From Morchella semilibera (lineage: Eukaryota; Ascomycota; Pezizomycetes; Pezizales; Morchellaceae), in the NCBI GenBank assembly GCA_009192285.1, contig CM018603.1:7251613-7315612 (forward strand): DNA of 64,000 nt. Reading direction: 5' to 3'. The number at the start of each line of letters is the position of its first letter. Position 1 is the stretch's first letter. Below the pieces are notes generated by a model. That model searched no databases. It was given only the letters and a program-made list of their open reading frames with translations, and was not told where the DNA came from. Position numbers and translations under genes: made by a program. Below, one piece after another: positions 25,201 through 37,409 of the stretch.

Positions 25201-25210
25201 GCTTTATATA
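25201..25210 (-). promoter_or_regulatory. TATA-like box upstream of the Gln/Pro-rich gene
   Basis: The minus strand reads TATATAAAGC about 140 bp before the proposed split start codon. This fits transcription starting just upstream of the short 5' exon. Confidence 0.45.
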
Positions 25211-26564
25211 GGCAACGGCTAGGTCTTAGCAGCCAATTACTAGCTCTATAGCATGATCGTGCCCTGATCATATCCGGTCTGTTCGATCTCACACAACCTA
25301 GCGATTATTGTACAACCATTCAAAATATGTGTGCGCAGTATGCGTAGGACCCTGAGTCTTCGTGTAAGATTTTATTTGTCAAACAGCCATCAGTCAATCC
25401 TGGTGCAATTGGAAATCAAGCTATAGTCAACACTGTCAATGTTCCTGTGAGAAGATTTGATACCTCCTGCAAGATCTCCGCCAATAGATCGGGGTAAAAT
25501 ATCAACATGAATTCTAGATACGTACATATGTTTGGGGCGGAGGTCTACAGTCTATTCTTACAGGCATCTTGCTAGAATTAGGAGATTCTCTTGTTCATAG
25601 CAAGCTGGTAAAAGCTTCTTTCCATTTAAATTATATTGCAACGCAGCGGTTGCCTTGAAGGTACGGTAGCTTCAAGCACCTATCATGCAAACCTCTAACC
25701 CACGATACCAGCTACTACTATAAATTTGACAGTCGTGTACGGCTAAATTATAAAGTAACACACTACCGTGCGGTTGGGTTTCTCTCTCGCGGCAGCCACA
25801 TTGAGAACTAATTGCTATTAAATGGGTAAGGATCTACATGCCACACTCCCTGGATTATTTTATACCCAATTGGAATTATCAGAGTCTATACGCTTCTCCC
25901 TGAGGTCGTACTAGGAGGTTCAGAAGTAGTGAATGTGCGCACTGCGGAGGAGAAAGATGTTTCGCGATGGTATGCATGACATTAGCACCAAGTTAATGCA
26001 TATATCAGATATCATATATCTCGAAGTTCAGCAACACGCTGCGAATAGATGTGAACATTGTGGTTTACGTAAAAGTGTAGTTAGCTATGGCCTTTAGCAG
26101 GTACTTCTCTAAGCCGGCCTATCTTGTATACGTTAGTAGTTTATCCGAGACACGATAGTTTAGGACATAAATGTGGTTCGCTAAAATGTTATGTTATAAT
26201 TACCTTGTGCGTGTTTAAGCATAACTGTCAAATGTTATTGAGGAGGCTGTACTCTATGTGAGGATATGCAAGGAGTGCTTATGATTTTCAAGGCCCTCGC
26301 AACATACTAGAAGTGAAATTAGAACGATAGAGACACTATATGTACTAGAGTGGGGGAGTTTCGACGCAACTTAACTGATGTGACAAGTACCGTAGCCGTT
26401 CGAAGCTTGTGTACTACATTGTTGTAAACTTTGGCATTTCTTATATGTATTGTACAGTGCACTGCCACAGTGTAGTATCTCGTTGTGCTGCAACAGGGAC
26501 ATGATATTCTACACCAAAACTTGCATATCTATTGACGTTCGGAGACTGCCTCTAGACGTTGGCT

Positions 26565-26760
26565 TATCCCTTGGACGTATGAGCTTGAGGCATTTGGAGA
26601 ATCTCTCTCGATCTCATGCATGAGTCTATGAACTTAATGGCACATTGGGGTATAATTCTAGAGACTGCTCTGCTTACCCAGACTTCTTTACAGCCAGATT
26701 TTTGGCGCTAATGCATGAGAGAGATTCTCCAAATGATATGTCCCATACATCCAGGAGATA
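26565..26760. mobile_element. MITE-like element, family 2, copy 2
   Basis: The left part TATCCCTTGGACGTATGAG and the reverse complement of the right part (TATCTCCTGGATGTATGGG) are alike. A second, nearly perfect internal inverted pair CATTTGGAGAATCTCTCTC (about 26591-26609 and about 26716-26736) follows. It is bounded by TA. Related internal words (CTAATGCATGAGAGAG) recur at about 23415-23434 and 28743-28758. Confidence 0.6.
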
Positions 26761-27439
26761 CCCCCGTGATCGATCGTGGGGACCATACCCCCGTGAAGAG
26801 GTCTACCCATATAGCCACGTACTTACCCCACAATTACCGGGTAAGAGAGATGCATATAGAAACGAGGATGTGTGTGGTTGTCAGAAGGGGTACGTACGTT
26901 CTTAGCATGTCTTAGTACCTCCAGTCATGTATGGTTGGGGACGCCCTGAACCGGAGTGGTTTCGGGGGTCAACTTCAACCACTAATACCTATCTTTCCCC
27001 AACCACACCCTAATTTATTTTCTCTCTGTTAATCGATAGTTCTGCTCTCACTCTACTATATAACAGAGCCAGATTGATTTCAATCTTTATTGTAGTAGAG
27101 GTATCAATTTTCCAAAAGTTGAGTTCTGTATTGCTATCTAGGAGCGCCAAGAGGCTATTCTTTGAAACTTGCTGGCCATAGATTAATTGATTAGGCATTT
27201 ACCGATTGGGAACTTGATCGTCAGAATAAATGTCGCTCTTGGCGTCCCCAGATCCACCAGGCACCTCGACAACCACGTGCCCTGAAATCGTTATCCCCCA
27301 CGATATCAACTATTGTTGGTCGAATCTATTTTTCCTTTTTTTCTAGCACGCTATCTTATCGATTGCGTTACCGATCGCAATAGGTGATGCTGGACCGTTC
27401 ATCACACTATAATATAACACTTATACAATATAACACTTA

Positions 27440-27560
27440 TACTCGCAACTTCATAGCGTTTCTGAGCATAACCGTTATTACATGCCATACAAAAATGTGG
27501 TCTTGGCGTTTTTTTTTTGGTGTATGCAATATTAGTCGTATTCAAAAACGCTAATACCTC
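27440..27560. mobile_element. MITE-like element, family 1, copy A (decayed)
   Basis: The left end reads TACTCGCAACTTCATAGCG followed by TTTCTGAGCATAACC. The right side carries the inverted word CGTATTCAAAAACGCTAAT, but its outermost bases do not match. The interior ACATGCCATACAAAAA is shared with copies B and C. The right boundary is approximate. Confidence 0.5.
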
Positions 27561-27726
27561 AATGCACTACAAACGACTAGAGCTGACCAACGCAGACTGT
27601 CAGGTTCTCCATGAACCAACTTACCCTTAATGCAAGACGGTGGAGTGACTATATATAAAACTATTTACACTCGAAAGCTACAGGAATTATGAGTCCCTGC
27701 AACCCAGTACTGCTTTGCTACCACTC

Positions 27727-28094
27727 TACTCGCAGTTTCTTAGCCTTTCTGAACACGACTGATAGACGCACTCCTGGGGGTATGGTTATCCTGCAGTGGG
27801 GGTACGGCTAACTCCTCATAAATTTGGAAACCAAGTCAACAAAACAGTGCTCTTAGCGCACCTTGACAATTAAAAAAATCTTCTCCATATTCTTATAAAG
27901 AGTAACATCTGTTCTTAGGAATTTCATTTGATTCATTACTAAATTATTTGGGTGACATTAGTTATACCCCCCGTTTATCCATACCACTAGGATCGAGTTC
28001 GTCTATTGCATACGCAGGGAAAAATTACCAAGATAGCTCTTTTGTATGGCATGTGATAGCGGTCGTGTTCACAAAGGCTATGAAATTGCTAGTA
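27727..28094. mobile_element. MITE-like element, family 1, copy B (long form)
   Basis: The 34-bp left end (from TACTCGCAGTTTCTTAGCC) and the reverse complement of the right end (from TACTAGCAATTTCATAGCC) agree at about 30 positions, including CTTTSTGAACACGAC. The element is about 368 bp, longer than its relatives. It starts and ends with TA and has no coding capacity. Confidence 0.7.
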
Positions 28095-30130
28095 TAGCCT
28101 GGTACTAGGCCGAAACATACTCAGAATCTGATGCACTGCATATTATACAAACTCAGTTCTTGACCTGCTATATAGGGTAGTAATAGAATTAAGATTACAA
28201 CAGAAATTCCCTCAAACGGTGTCTTTTGCCGCAAGATTGCCAAGGTTGTAGTGCACCAGATTCTGAGCATGTTTAATTCGGCCTACCAGGCGATAAGAGT
28301 ATCACATGTAACCGGGTATATATACACTTCCTGTAGCGCTCTGATCTGAGGGCTGGACCAGGAGCCGTTCATTGGATATAGCAGTTTGGGTGGAGTCAAG
28401 AGGGGAAGCGAAAATCTCTGGTGATATATATCGATAGGTAATGAACATCCGAGTAAAAATTAGGATTTGCCCACAGCCTGATCTCTGAAAAAATGAATAC
28501 CATGCTGCCCACAAAGTCCTCCGCAATCAATCCTGTATAGACCGTTATGGCGTAAGGGAACCGACGATTCCAAGTTATCCCTATTAATTCATGCGTTGTA
28601 GCATAGCTGGGGTAAGACTAGAGACCCCGTATCTCATGTATATGATCTTGATTTTGGGTGAGGGTAAGTAGTTCGGCGCGTTTATAGATCAATTCGCATC
28701 TTGTTGCTCTATTTTGGTCAATCACTGCCTGGATAGGGCACGCTAATGCATGAGAGAGGTCCTCCAAAGGTTTTACACTACCCTTAAATACACTTTCTCT
28801 ACAACCATTGATGCGCCATCTCGCTTTGAAAGTATGATTTTGTGAATAATATATATCCCATGGGCGGCGCAGCTTCAACAGGTGAAAATTGGGGATAATT
28901 TCAGCTGGAAGAGTTTTTTTTTTGATTCAATGGGTTTATTGGGGCGGAGCACCCAAACGAAGGGGAGAAGGAACTGACACATAGTGGGCGAGACCCTGAG
29001 GAAAAAGCCCCAGTAAGATTACTCAATATGCAATAGGATTAGTTTGGACTCACAATAGTTCGATTCCTCGCACCTCCATCCCTTGCCTATCGCACGTATC
29101 CTCTAGTTGATCTATCACCTCTTGTTCGAGAGTATATACGGTACTGTGTATCAACATCTAACCAATCCATTCTAACATCTTTACGCTCGGTTCTAGAGTC
29201 TAAATCCCTTATCTCGGCGCCTTCCAATTCCCTAGCTAGAATGTATCCCACTACACTACTGCGCTTTAGATAAATTACAAAACCCCAGTTAAACCTCAGA
29301 CTTTTCTGCATGGTAAACTATAGTTGTGGAAAAATGAAACCTGGGCCTACCATGGTTTTCCAATCCAATATGGGAGTGCAACCACACCATTGATTTGTTT
29401 TAACCTTGGTTCATGCGAAGTAATTATTAGCCAGCGCAGCGGAGCTAGCATGCGCAGCGCGCAAAAGTGTAAATGCAGTCGTTCTGTAACAGTGTTCTTT
29501 TTATGTGAGAACTGATATATGATCCCAGCAATATCTCACTCTGCTAAGTGATAGGATATATGAAAAGAGATTGATCCCATTGCGCGTGAGCAGGGGTGTG
29601 CCGGAGGATCTTCTTTGTACTATTCGTGAATAGTAAACACGACCGGGCTAATTATAAATACAGCGCAGCTTATCGAAAAACCTGATCTAGAAATTGTTAA
29701 TACTTTGGGTAGTATCTTGGGTCCAGTGAAATTTTCCCTTATCCACTGGCTAGGTTGGGTATCAATAGGACTCAGCTTTCCACAGACGACTCTAACCCCC
29801 CCCCCCCCAAACACTACCCTTGACTTTTTGAAAGATGCACCACGCGGCATCGCTTCTACATGTTATTGGATATGATCCTAGAAAGTTAGATTAAATTTGT
29901 AGAAACGAAACATTTATTAATTTTATATTCACAATGGGAAAATACGCTTTTGACTTGTCGTTATATAGTTTTACTGAGTACTGATATGCGGTTTTTTTGG
30001 GTATATATTTTCCCCCATAATCTCTCCTTATCCCGGACACTCACTCTAGATATCCTTCCGCCCGCCACTAGCTTGCTCTATTAGAATCGTTCTAGTATCT
30101 CTGAGCTTATACATACGAGTAGTAGGCCTT

Positions 30131-33100
30131 ATGTTCTCAACGCCTGATCAAGCTCCCGATCAAGCTCCTCCTCATCTTGAGCCATGGGCAGCTTATGTCT
30201 CCCGCATACTAGACGTCAAAGCCGCCGAAGACGGTGTTCGATTCTATAACCCGGCTCGAATTAATTCAAATGTGCAACCAGCCCTTGTCGATATCTCATG
30301 GCCGGTGTTCCCGGAGCAGCTGAGAAAGGGCGGTAGCGATGAAGCGCGTTGGAAAGAGGCGGACAAGAACATGGAGAGAAGGGATTCTCAGGATGAATAT
30401 TGTGAATGGAGCGTGCAACGCAATACGGAAGGTAAAATAACCAAAGTTGTGTTTACCTGTGAATTTCCAGAGGTAAGAACCATTTACAGAAATTCCCAAC
30501 CAGCCCGGCCATGAGGAAGGTTTCTGAGATATATCAAGTACTGGAACCACATTTCGAAAAACCCGCAACATCTGCTTGAATTGTACCAACAATTTAACCC
30601 TGGACACGATATTAGAATTGAAGACCTTTATATCAACGGCGTTTATAATCCTTGTAATAAATGGAATACAGGTACCGAATCCGGACACATCGCCCACATG
30701 TTGCAGCCGCAAAATCTGCTCGATGACTTTGTTGAACTAGCTGCACGAGCAACAATTATTAGACGTGATGATGAGCATAAGTTCATCACCGATGGTCCCG
30801 AGCTTGTCAGGCTTGCTGGCTATAGCTCGTGGCGGCGTAGTTCGGACCCTCATGTATATCCCCCCACCCAACCCATACTCTTGCAATTGTCTTTCGAATC
30901 TTACATTCTATTTCTAGGTTGCTCAGGAAATAAACAAGCTGGTTCGGGGGGGCAAGATGATCACCCTTGATAACCCTATTTGCATATCATTCGAGCCATT
31001 CTTTGGGCGCGGCAAGTTTCGCACCGATGATAAAGAAGATATCCCTTGGTTTTGGACCTTCTCGCGTGGCAAAGACGGACGGTTTACCCGATTAGTATTT
31101 GAGGTTCCTCCCGGGGCGGGGTGCGTCTTGGGGGATATCTATGATATTCAATCTGGCCGTAAGATCATGTATGGAGCGCAGCTGGCAGATCATCTCAGAG
31201 TCAAGATTACCGGTCAAGCAACTCCCTTTCTACCCCGTACATTCTCACCACTATGGTCATTTATCGCGGGCCGAAGTAACCAGCATCAGCCTCTCAAAGG
31301 AGAGTTTATAGCATCTGAGATCACAGACTGGTTTGGTCAGCGCCTGGTAAATAATCCGATTGACCGGCATCCTCTCAGCCTTAAAGCGGTGGTTGACAAA
31401 CTACCCGCGTTGACCTGGGTTCCATTTGTAGTCCATGAGGGATTACATATGGAAGATGCTGGAAGAAAGAAAGGCCCCAGAATTATCGTGATTAGCACGC
31501 CCCTTAACCCGACACAGAAACCCAAGCACACGGCACCGGGGTGTAGGATTGCAGATATACACGCCTTACGACAGCGGGCGTTTAAAACACATACATTGTG
31601 TATCGTTGGGGGTGCGGGGGTTGGGGGTGTGGGGCTTGATCAACACGACAATTTCTTGCAATGCGCAGGGTTTGACCCGGCAAAGGGCTGGTTCAATTTC
31701 TACGAGGTAAGTACATGCTTTAGATATATAGGACTTGATTTCCGTGCTGACGGTAAACACCCCCAGCGCTCTGCATCACTTGACGGTACTCTCCAGCCTG
31801 GCTGGCTTTATTTTGGGAACTCTAAAGATGCCTTCTCCCCCTCGACAAAAGGGAAAGGGGTCTTCTGTGGTCATGTTAATGGTGCTCTCGTCATGAAGGA
31901 GCTTGAGCGACCCTGGCTCCACTGGCACAGTTCGATGTCCCCAGACCTCAACAAGTGTCTTAGCCCAAGGAACCCCCTTCTAAAGGAGGAAATTATGCAT
32001 CAAGTCGGCCTGGCCGACGATTTGGAGCTTATTATCATAGAAGGATTGCGAAAGTGGTATGACCCCATGCTAAACTCTTTTGACCCCCCTCTTGTAGGTA
32101 ACGTACCAACTGCGAATTTAGGTTTGACAAAAGGCTTCAGCTGGATTTCGGATTCCCACGAAGTCGTGAGGCTGTAAATGTGAAGTCATGGATCGCACAT
32201 GCTCTGTTGACCACCACAGTCAATATTGGGGCATCAGCGGTTGATAGTAGATCAGTTCTAGAAAAAGGGAATGATTTCTGGACGCCAAAGGGTCTGTTCT
32301 ATAATGAGGATGCTTTGAGCCTTGTTTTTGATCAGCTGAGCTCTAGTGTAAATGCCTGACCCAGGAGTATTTGTTACGCACGATGATACTGATGAGACAA
32401 TTCACAGGTCCCTCAGATGGCTGTTGTCAACGCACAGCATTATAAACGTGGGATTGAGAAGCTCCGGCTACGTATTTTAGAGGATATCGATGCTAGCAAA
32501 GTATCAAGTTACGATGAGGGACAAGTAAGCTCTATTACCAAAAAGCGTTGCAGGGGATAATATAAGCTACTTACACTAGAGGGGCTTTTTTTCTTAGTGT
32601 CCTTGGATTATATTGACTCCTAGTAGAGAGGATCTTGAAGGACTGAGAAGAGTGATACAGACTGGGCTGCTCTCAAGGCACCATCTAGCTGCGTTTCTGA
32701 TGGTCGACTTTTGGTAGGGACAGATTATATATTCTGAACTCTTGTTTCTTTCTTGGTGGAGTACACTAATATAATTCACGAAACACTTTAGCAACCCCAT
32801 CTTCTCCTCTCGTCGCGCAAGTCTTATGAAGTACATTCCTGATACTTCAAATTGCAACTTCCAGGGAGTCTATGACCTTGGCGAAAAGATCCTCCAAAAC
32901 ATTAACAAATCACCCGAAAAAGACATCCAAGGCTCCCCTGAAGCAGAGTACCTCGGCTATCTCAGTGCGCCCGGCGGGGACATCGATATCTACTGCGTTA
33001 AGAAGATTACCTCCTACCTTGAAAACATTAACCTTCGACTACAAACACAAGATGGCATAGATGCGTATTTGAGAGTGTCCGAGTCGCGAAGGAGGGTCTT

Positions 33101-33320
33101 TCGCCCGCCACCGGGATCGATGGACCCAAAGAATGGTCTTGCTGAGTTCGATATGACACTGCCGTATGCGGATGCTCTCGCCAAAGATGCGAAGAAAGTT
33201 GTCATGACTGAAGCGGGTGAGATTAAAGAGGTTGAGGAACTTGATGGAGAAAAAGCCGATCCTCCTCCAAAATATTCGAGATTTTCATCAGAAGGGTGTC
33301 CATGGGCTGCTTCGCGTTGA
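30131..33320 (+). CDS. Conserved-looking 913-residue protein, function unknown
   Basis: I do not recognise a named family. Eight exons join in phase: 30131-30472, 30539-30853, 30918-31706, 31767-32093, 32141-32347, 32408-32524, 32598-32713 and 32792-33320. Introns are 47-78 nt with consistent splice sites, for example GAG|GTAAGA. The protein is soluble, with no signal peptide or clear membrane span. It contains C-E-W-S-V-x-R and VVFTCEFPEYW near residues 90-116 (the EYW spans an exon join), a Gly-rich patch VGGAGVGGVGL near residue 445, a Pro-rich region and a C-terminal segment IILTPSREDLEGLRR. Clean splicing over 3.2 kb argues for a live gene. I recall the CEW...FTCE.PEYW pattern from other uncharacterised proteins, but cannot verify that here. 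Confidence 0.8.
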
Positions 33321-33954
33321 TAAGTGTTAAAGCCATATAGCGAGGAGGTGGGGGGGGGGGGGGCGCCGGCGGGATCTAGGTCTGAATATGATATACTAGT
33401 GAGAATTTGGGTCTATTATATATTGCCTACATACATATCTATATATAAGAGTATCATATCATCATACATGGCCTCGGCAAGAAAAACCTATTTTGAAGCA
33501 CTTGATGTACTTGATGCACCGGTGATAATTATTTAAATGGCATCGCTAATAACTCCCCCAACCAAGCAATATACCAATGATCCGTCTATCAAACTGTATA
33601 GACAGATTTCCTTTATCTATTTCTTTTGGTCAAGCTATCGGAGCCCGAAAACGGGTGCTTTAACTTTGTATAAGACCTGGTGAAGTGAAGAGTACGTATA
33701 AATTATATGTACCCATGTATACCCTCACCTAAACAAACCACAAACAAAATAGAAATCAGGTAATAGTGTTAATTCTGCTCTAACTAAACCCTAACAACCG
33801 CCGGCCCTGAAATCCAGGGTTGGGGTAACATTGAGGGTTAGGTGTGTATCCAAGGGCTAGGGTTTCTGACCTCCAAGGCGGTATTTGATTGATTACTTCA
33901 GTACCTGTTTAAACCACAAAGACAATAGATTCTAATAAAAGAAAAAGTTTACTC

Positions 33955-34045
33955 CGATGCGGGGAGTCGAACCTCGATCTGCCTGGACCGCCTCCCCTCT
34001 TATTAAGGACTTGGAAGCGAGCGCTGCTGACCGTTACACCTGACG
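33955..34045 (-). pseudogene. Possible tRNA-derived remnant
   Basis: The minus strand shows a D-arm-like GTGTAACGGTCAGCAG, a CTTCCAA loop and a plausible T arm (GAGGTTCGACTCCCCG) followed by CATCGGAG. The 5' acceptor half and a closing anticodon stem are missing, so it is not a functional tRNA. Confidence 0.3.
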
Positions 34046-34830
34046 TTAGCAGCTGTTACATAGAACAAAATTCATTCCTTATATTATGGAGAGATAAGCA
34101 GCCAAATACGATAATAAATGCTTCTCTCACCTGATCCGCCTATCCGCCTGTGGGGAGGTTTCACGGACTTAATAGTTGCTTTACCACAGCCATTATCGCA
34201 ATAGCGCTAACGGCTTAGCGGTATCTTGACGGATTAAATCTCCCGTGTCATTCAGATCATGGACTCTCACTCGCGTCATGCGCGATCACTCGGTAGGCTC
34301 TTGAACAACGATCTGTTAGGTCTTGTTTTTTTTATGTTTGCTCGTTTAATTCATTAATTGATCTGTTGGTACCAGTTGCAAGGAACCGATATTCGTTCTT
34401 TTGCGTGTCGTGAAACCACAGTGCGAGTGATACTCCATGACTACAACACCACCACACACTAAAGCGCTGAGACGGGGCGCTGGCCGGCACATATCGCACG
34501 GCCCTACGGCTTGGCGGCGTAGAGTCCAATATCTGTGAGTGTACTCACGGCAAAACCTCAGCGCTGGGTGGGTGTGGTAGTTGGGTCTGCGTGCTCTGGT
34601 CGACAGCCATTTATATCAGCTGCTAGCTTTTGTCTACCCGCGCACGCACATGGCCTGACTGGTATTTCACCACGCAGCCCAGTGGGGCTGGTGGTCTGAG
34701 CTTGCAGAGTCGTTGCAGAGCGTCCGGATATACCCGTCGTGATCAATTATAAGTATTTTGGTGATTGCGTCCAGACTAGGGGACGACACTTGGCTTGCGC
34801 GGGTGAGGTCATGAGCGGGTAGGCCGTAGG

Positions 34831-35197
34831 TAGTGATGGGCACAAGACAAGTTGTCTCGGGACTAAGTCTCGAGACTTTCAGCAAGACAAGACGAGACCT
34901 GAGGGGACAAGACAAGACAAGACAAGACTAGGTCTGAATGTCTCGAGACATTTAGGACTTTATTTTCGTACCCAAATGTACTCCCCAGCTACGATTCCAA
35001 CTTTTGATCAACTTTTAATATACATTAACTATCATGATTGTGGGTGTTCCCCAGAAACAAAGTCACATGACCAAAATTCTCGAGACTTTGACGAGACTAG
35101 ACCATTGTCTCGAGACTTTCGAGACCTAATTCAAGAGGTACAAGACGAGACGAGACTTGGGTTAGTCTCGTCTCGTCTTGTCTCGTGCCCATCACTA
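34831..35197. mobile_element. Foldback/MITE element with GAGAC/AAGAC repeats
   Basis: The terminal inverted repeat TAGTGATGGGCACAAGACAAG at the left matches the reverse complement of the right end with one mismatch in 21 bases. Subterminal DNA is packed with CAAGA and CTCGAGAC words (for example AAGAC repeats at about 34903-34928). Flanks GCCGTAGG (left) and CGGGTAGG (right) agree at six of eight bases, compatible with an eroded 8-bp hAT-type target duplication. The TAGTG start also resembles hAT ends. It has no open frame for a transposase. Confidence 0.75.
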
Positions 35198-37409
35198 CGG
35201 GTAGGTAACCGATCGCGCGGCTGCACAGGTGGATCATACTACTTCCTTGCACAACTTCATCTCGTAGTGGTACTAAGAAATGCATCTCCTAGTTCACTGT
35301 TCGGGGGCGGGGGGGCCTTTACCAGACGTGGAAATGGGTCAACGGAAACATTGCCCAGCAAACGGTTGGGAGGGCATGAATCAAATGATTCATTTACATA
35401 GGTTCGATCCCCACAGTTATGTTTTTTTAACTCATAAATTAACGGGAAAGATGTTCAATTAAACCACATATTGTTTCCCGAATAGTAATTTGATGCCTTT
35501 CCACCCCACTATTTGATTCATTATTCGTACCTCCTAGAGCGCGGTGGTGGTGTTGGCTCGGGAAGCATCCAATCTCGAGCTATATATTTCGGGCACCATG
35601 GACTGGGGTTCTGTATTAGTGAAGAGCCCCGGTCATATATACATGTATTAATTCTTAATTGTAGTTTAGAATCTCTAGGAGGCGTGCATAGAAAATGTAT
35701 CAAATTCTTGTGTGGTCAATTTGTAGTAAAGTTGTTGGCAAATGAATCAAATAAAGCTGATAGGCAGTATTGTAATTGTTTCTATGGGAAATAATACATC
35801 GAGATTTTAACGAACCAGTAAATGGATTAGGGAGTGCATCATGTGATGTACTTTAGGGTTAGGGAAAACGTTCCGCCAGCCATATTTGTTATTACCTAGG
35901 CCATAAGTAACATTAACTTATAAAGAAGTAGTATTCAACGCCTATGTATTCCTGATAGCATTGTGCTAATGCGTCTCCACACCTGTGGCCTTGGTAGAGA
36001 ACGAGAAGCTGGTGAGTGGCGGTTGTTTTGGTACGTCTGGCTCTTTACCAGATAGGTTATTAATTCGGTGGGTGGAGTAGCTAGGCGCACCTTAATGTCA
36101 GATCTATGCTATTGCTACTCCGTACGTATATCCTATATATACTCTACAGGGTAAGGAAATGAATATCGCACTTCACGCCATTTTGAGAGTCCTAAAAGAG
36201 ATATATCTACTCTCGGTACATAGTTGGACCAGGGAGAGATACAATTTCTTGTCTTGTGTGTAGCTAGCATCTCTTAACCCACTTCTTTCAATATTCAACA
36301 TAGAGGCCCTAACCCAGTAGAAACAGCCCTAATTCACCGTGTGATATCCGTAATTACTGAGCGGACCATAAGATTAACCCAGATTGTGACAAAAGGTTGT
36401 TACTATAATCAATGAAACCTTTTCGCCCACTCAAGCCAGCAGTCGGAACAAGATTCGATCACTCAGGGCCCTGAGCTGGCACACAGAAAAACAACGCAAC
36501 CGGGGGTTGAGAGAAGAGAGCTATCTCGTATCAAGTAACCAAGCTTTTGTAATTGGAAGGGGAAGAAAAAGAAGACAACCAGTCTTGCAGCCTGTGTTCT
36601 TCAAGGCGAACGAAGCTTGACACCCATAGTGTAACTTAAAATATCAGCCGAGGCCCCCCCCCCCGGCCCTGTTGAATAGGGAGGGGTACATACCTGCCAA
36701 TAGTAAAACCCTACAAAGGACTGCCTCCTAGCATGCAGGAAACGCAGTCGGGTTTGAAGCATCGCCCGGCTTTATATTGTAACACCGAAACTCAATTACA
36801 GAGTAGGTAGGCTACTGGTTGCGCCCGCGCGGGGTATCTATTGTCTCACACTACAGAAGATTCGATTGTCGATCCAGCAAGTAAGAAGAACGAAGTACGG
36901 GTTAGGTCTTCTTGAGGGAATCGAGTGGGGATCACCATTTAAATCTTAAATCAGGTATTTTGTTTCAGGCCATCAGTCGAACCATTTCTAGTGGCTCGAT
37001 TGCCGCTCTTTGTAGTGCGCGCGATATAAGTGTTGGTGACGACCCACGCCCCACCGCTTGCTGGGAGGCAGTGCTTTTCTTGGAGTAAGATCAGCAGGGT
37101 CAAACAATGGGCGAACTTGAGGAGGCTATGCTATTGTAACCATGTGCTGAATATATATTCTCCGTATATATACAGCAAGGCCTGCCATCGAATCGCTGAG
37201 ACCTGGGCTCAGTTCATCACAGTAATATATTGCAGGTCTTTCTCTCCGTGCGGACATATAAAGACTGCCCATTCGTATCGTTTTCTTACTCCACTAGCCA
37301 TTGGCAGCACTTAAGCTCGGTCTTCAACGTCAACCCTTTTCCTACTTCAGAAAGGTCACTCTCTCCAAGGCATTCCCAAACATACGGCCACCTTGAAGGT
37401 ATTTCCACC

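Larger units (their letters stand above)
25211..30130. other. Intergenic region with several small inverted-repeat elements
   Basis: No gene is supported. It holds a family-2 element (26565-26760), two family-1 elements (about 27440-27560 and 27727-28094), a fragment at 28741-28770 and a 10-bp perfect hairpin arm pair TGGTTGGGGA/TCCCCAACCA (26932-27005). It is thus a small nest of non-autonomous elements. Confidence 0.5.
33321..37409. other. Intergenic region with a foldback element
   Basis: No gene is supported. A G run lies at about 33350-33363, a possible tRNA-derived remnant at about 33955-34045 and a hAT-like foldback element at 34831-35197. TTAGGG-type doublets occur near 33836, 35852 and (reverse) 36307. 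Confidence 0.5.

Noticed and set aside
26932-27005. 10-bp hairpin arms TGGTTGGGGA/TCCCCAACCA as a regulatory structure
   Set aside because: A short arm with a 54-base spacer and no gene within 2 kb; chance or a repeat relic is sufficient explanation.
30581-30970. Separate gene starting inside the 30-33 kb locus
   Set aside because: It is explained as the second exon of the eight-exon gene; splice phases agree on both sides.
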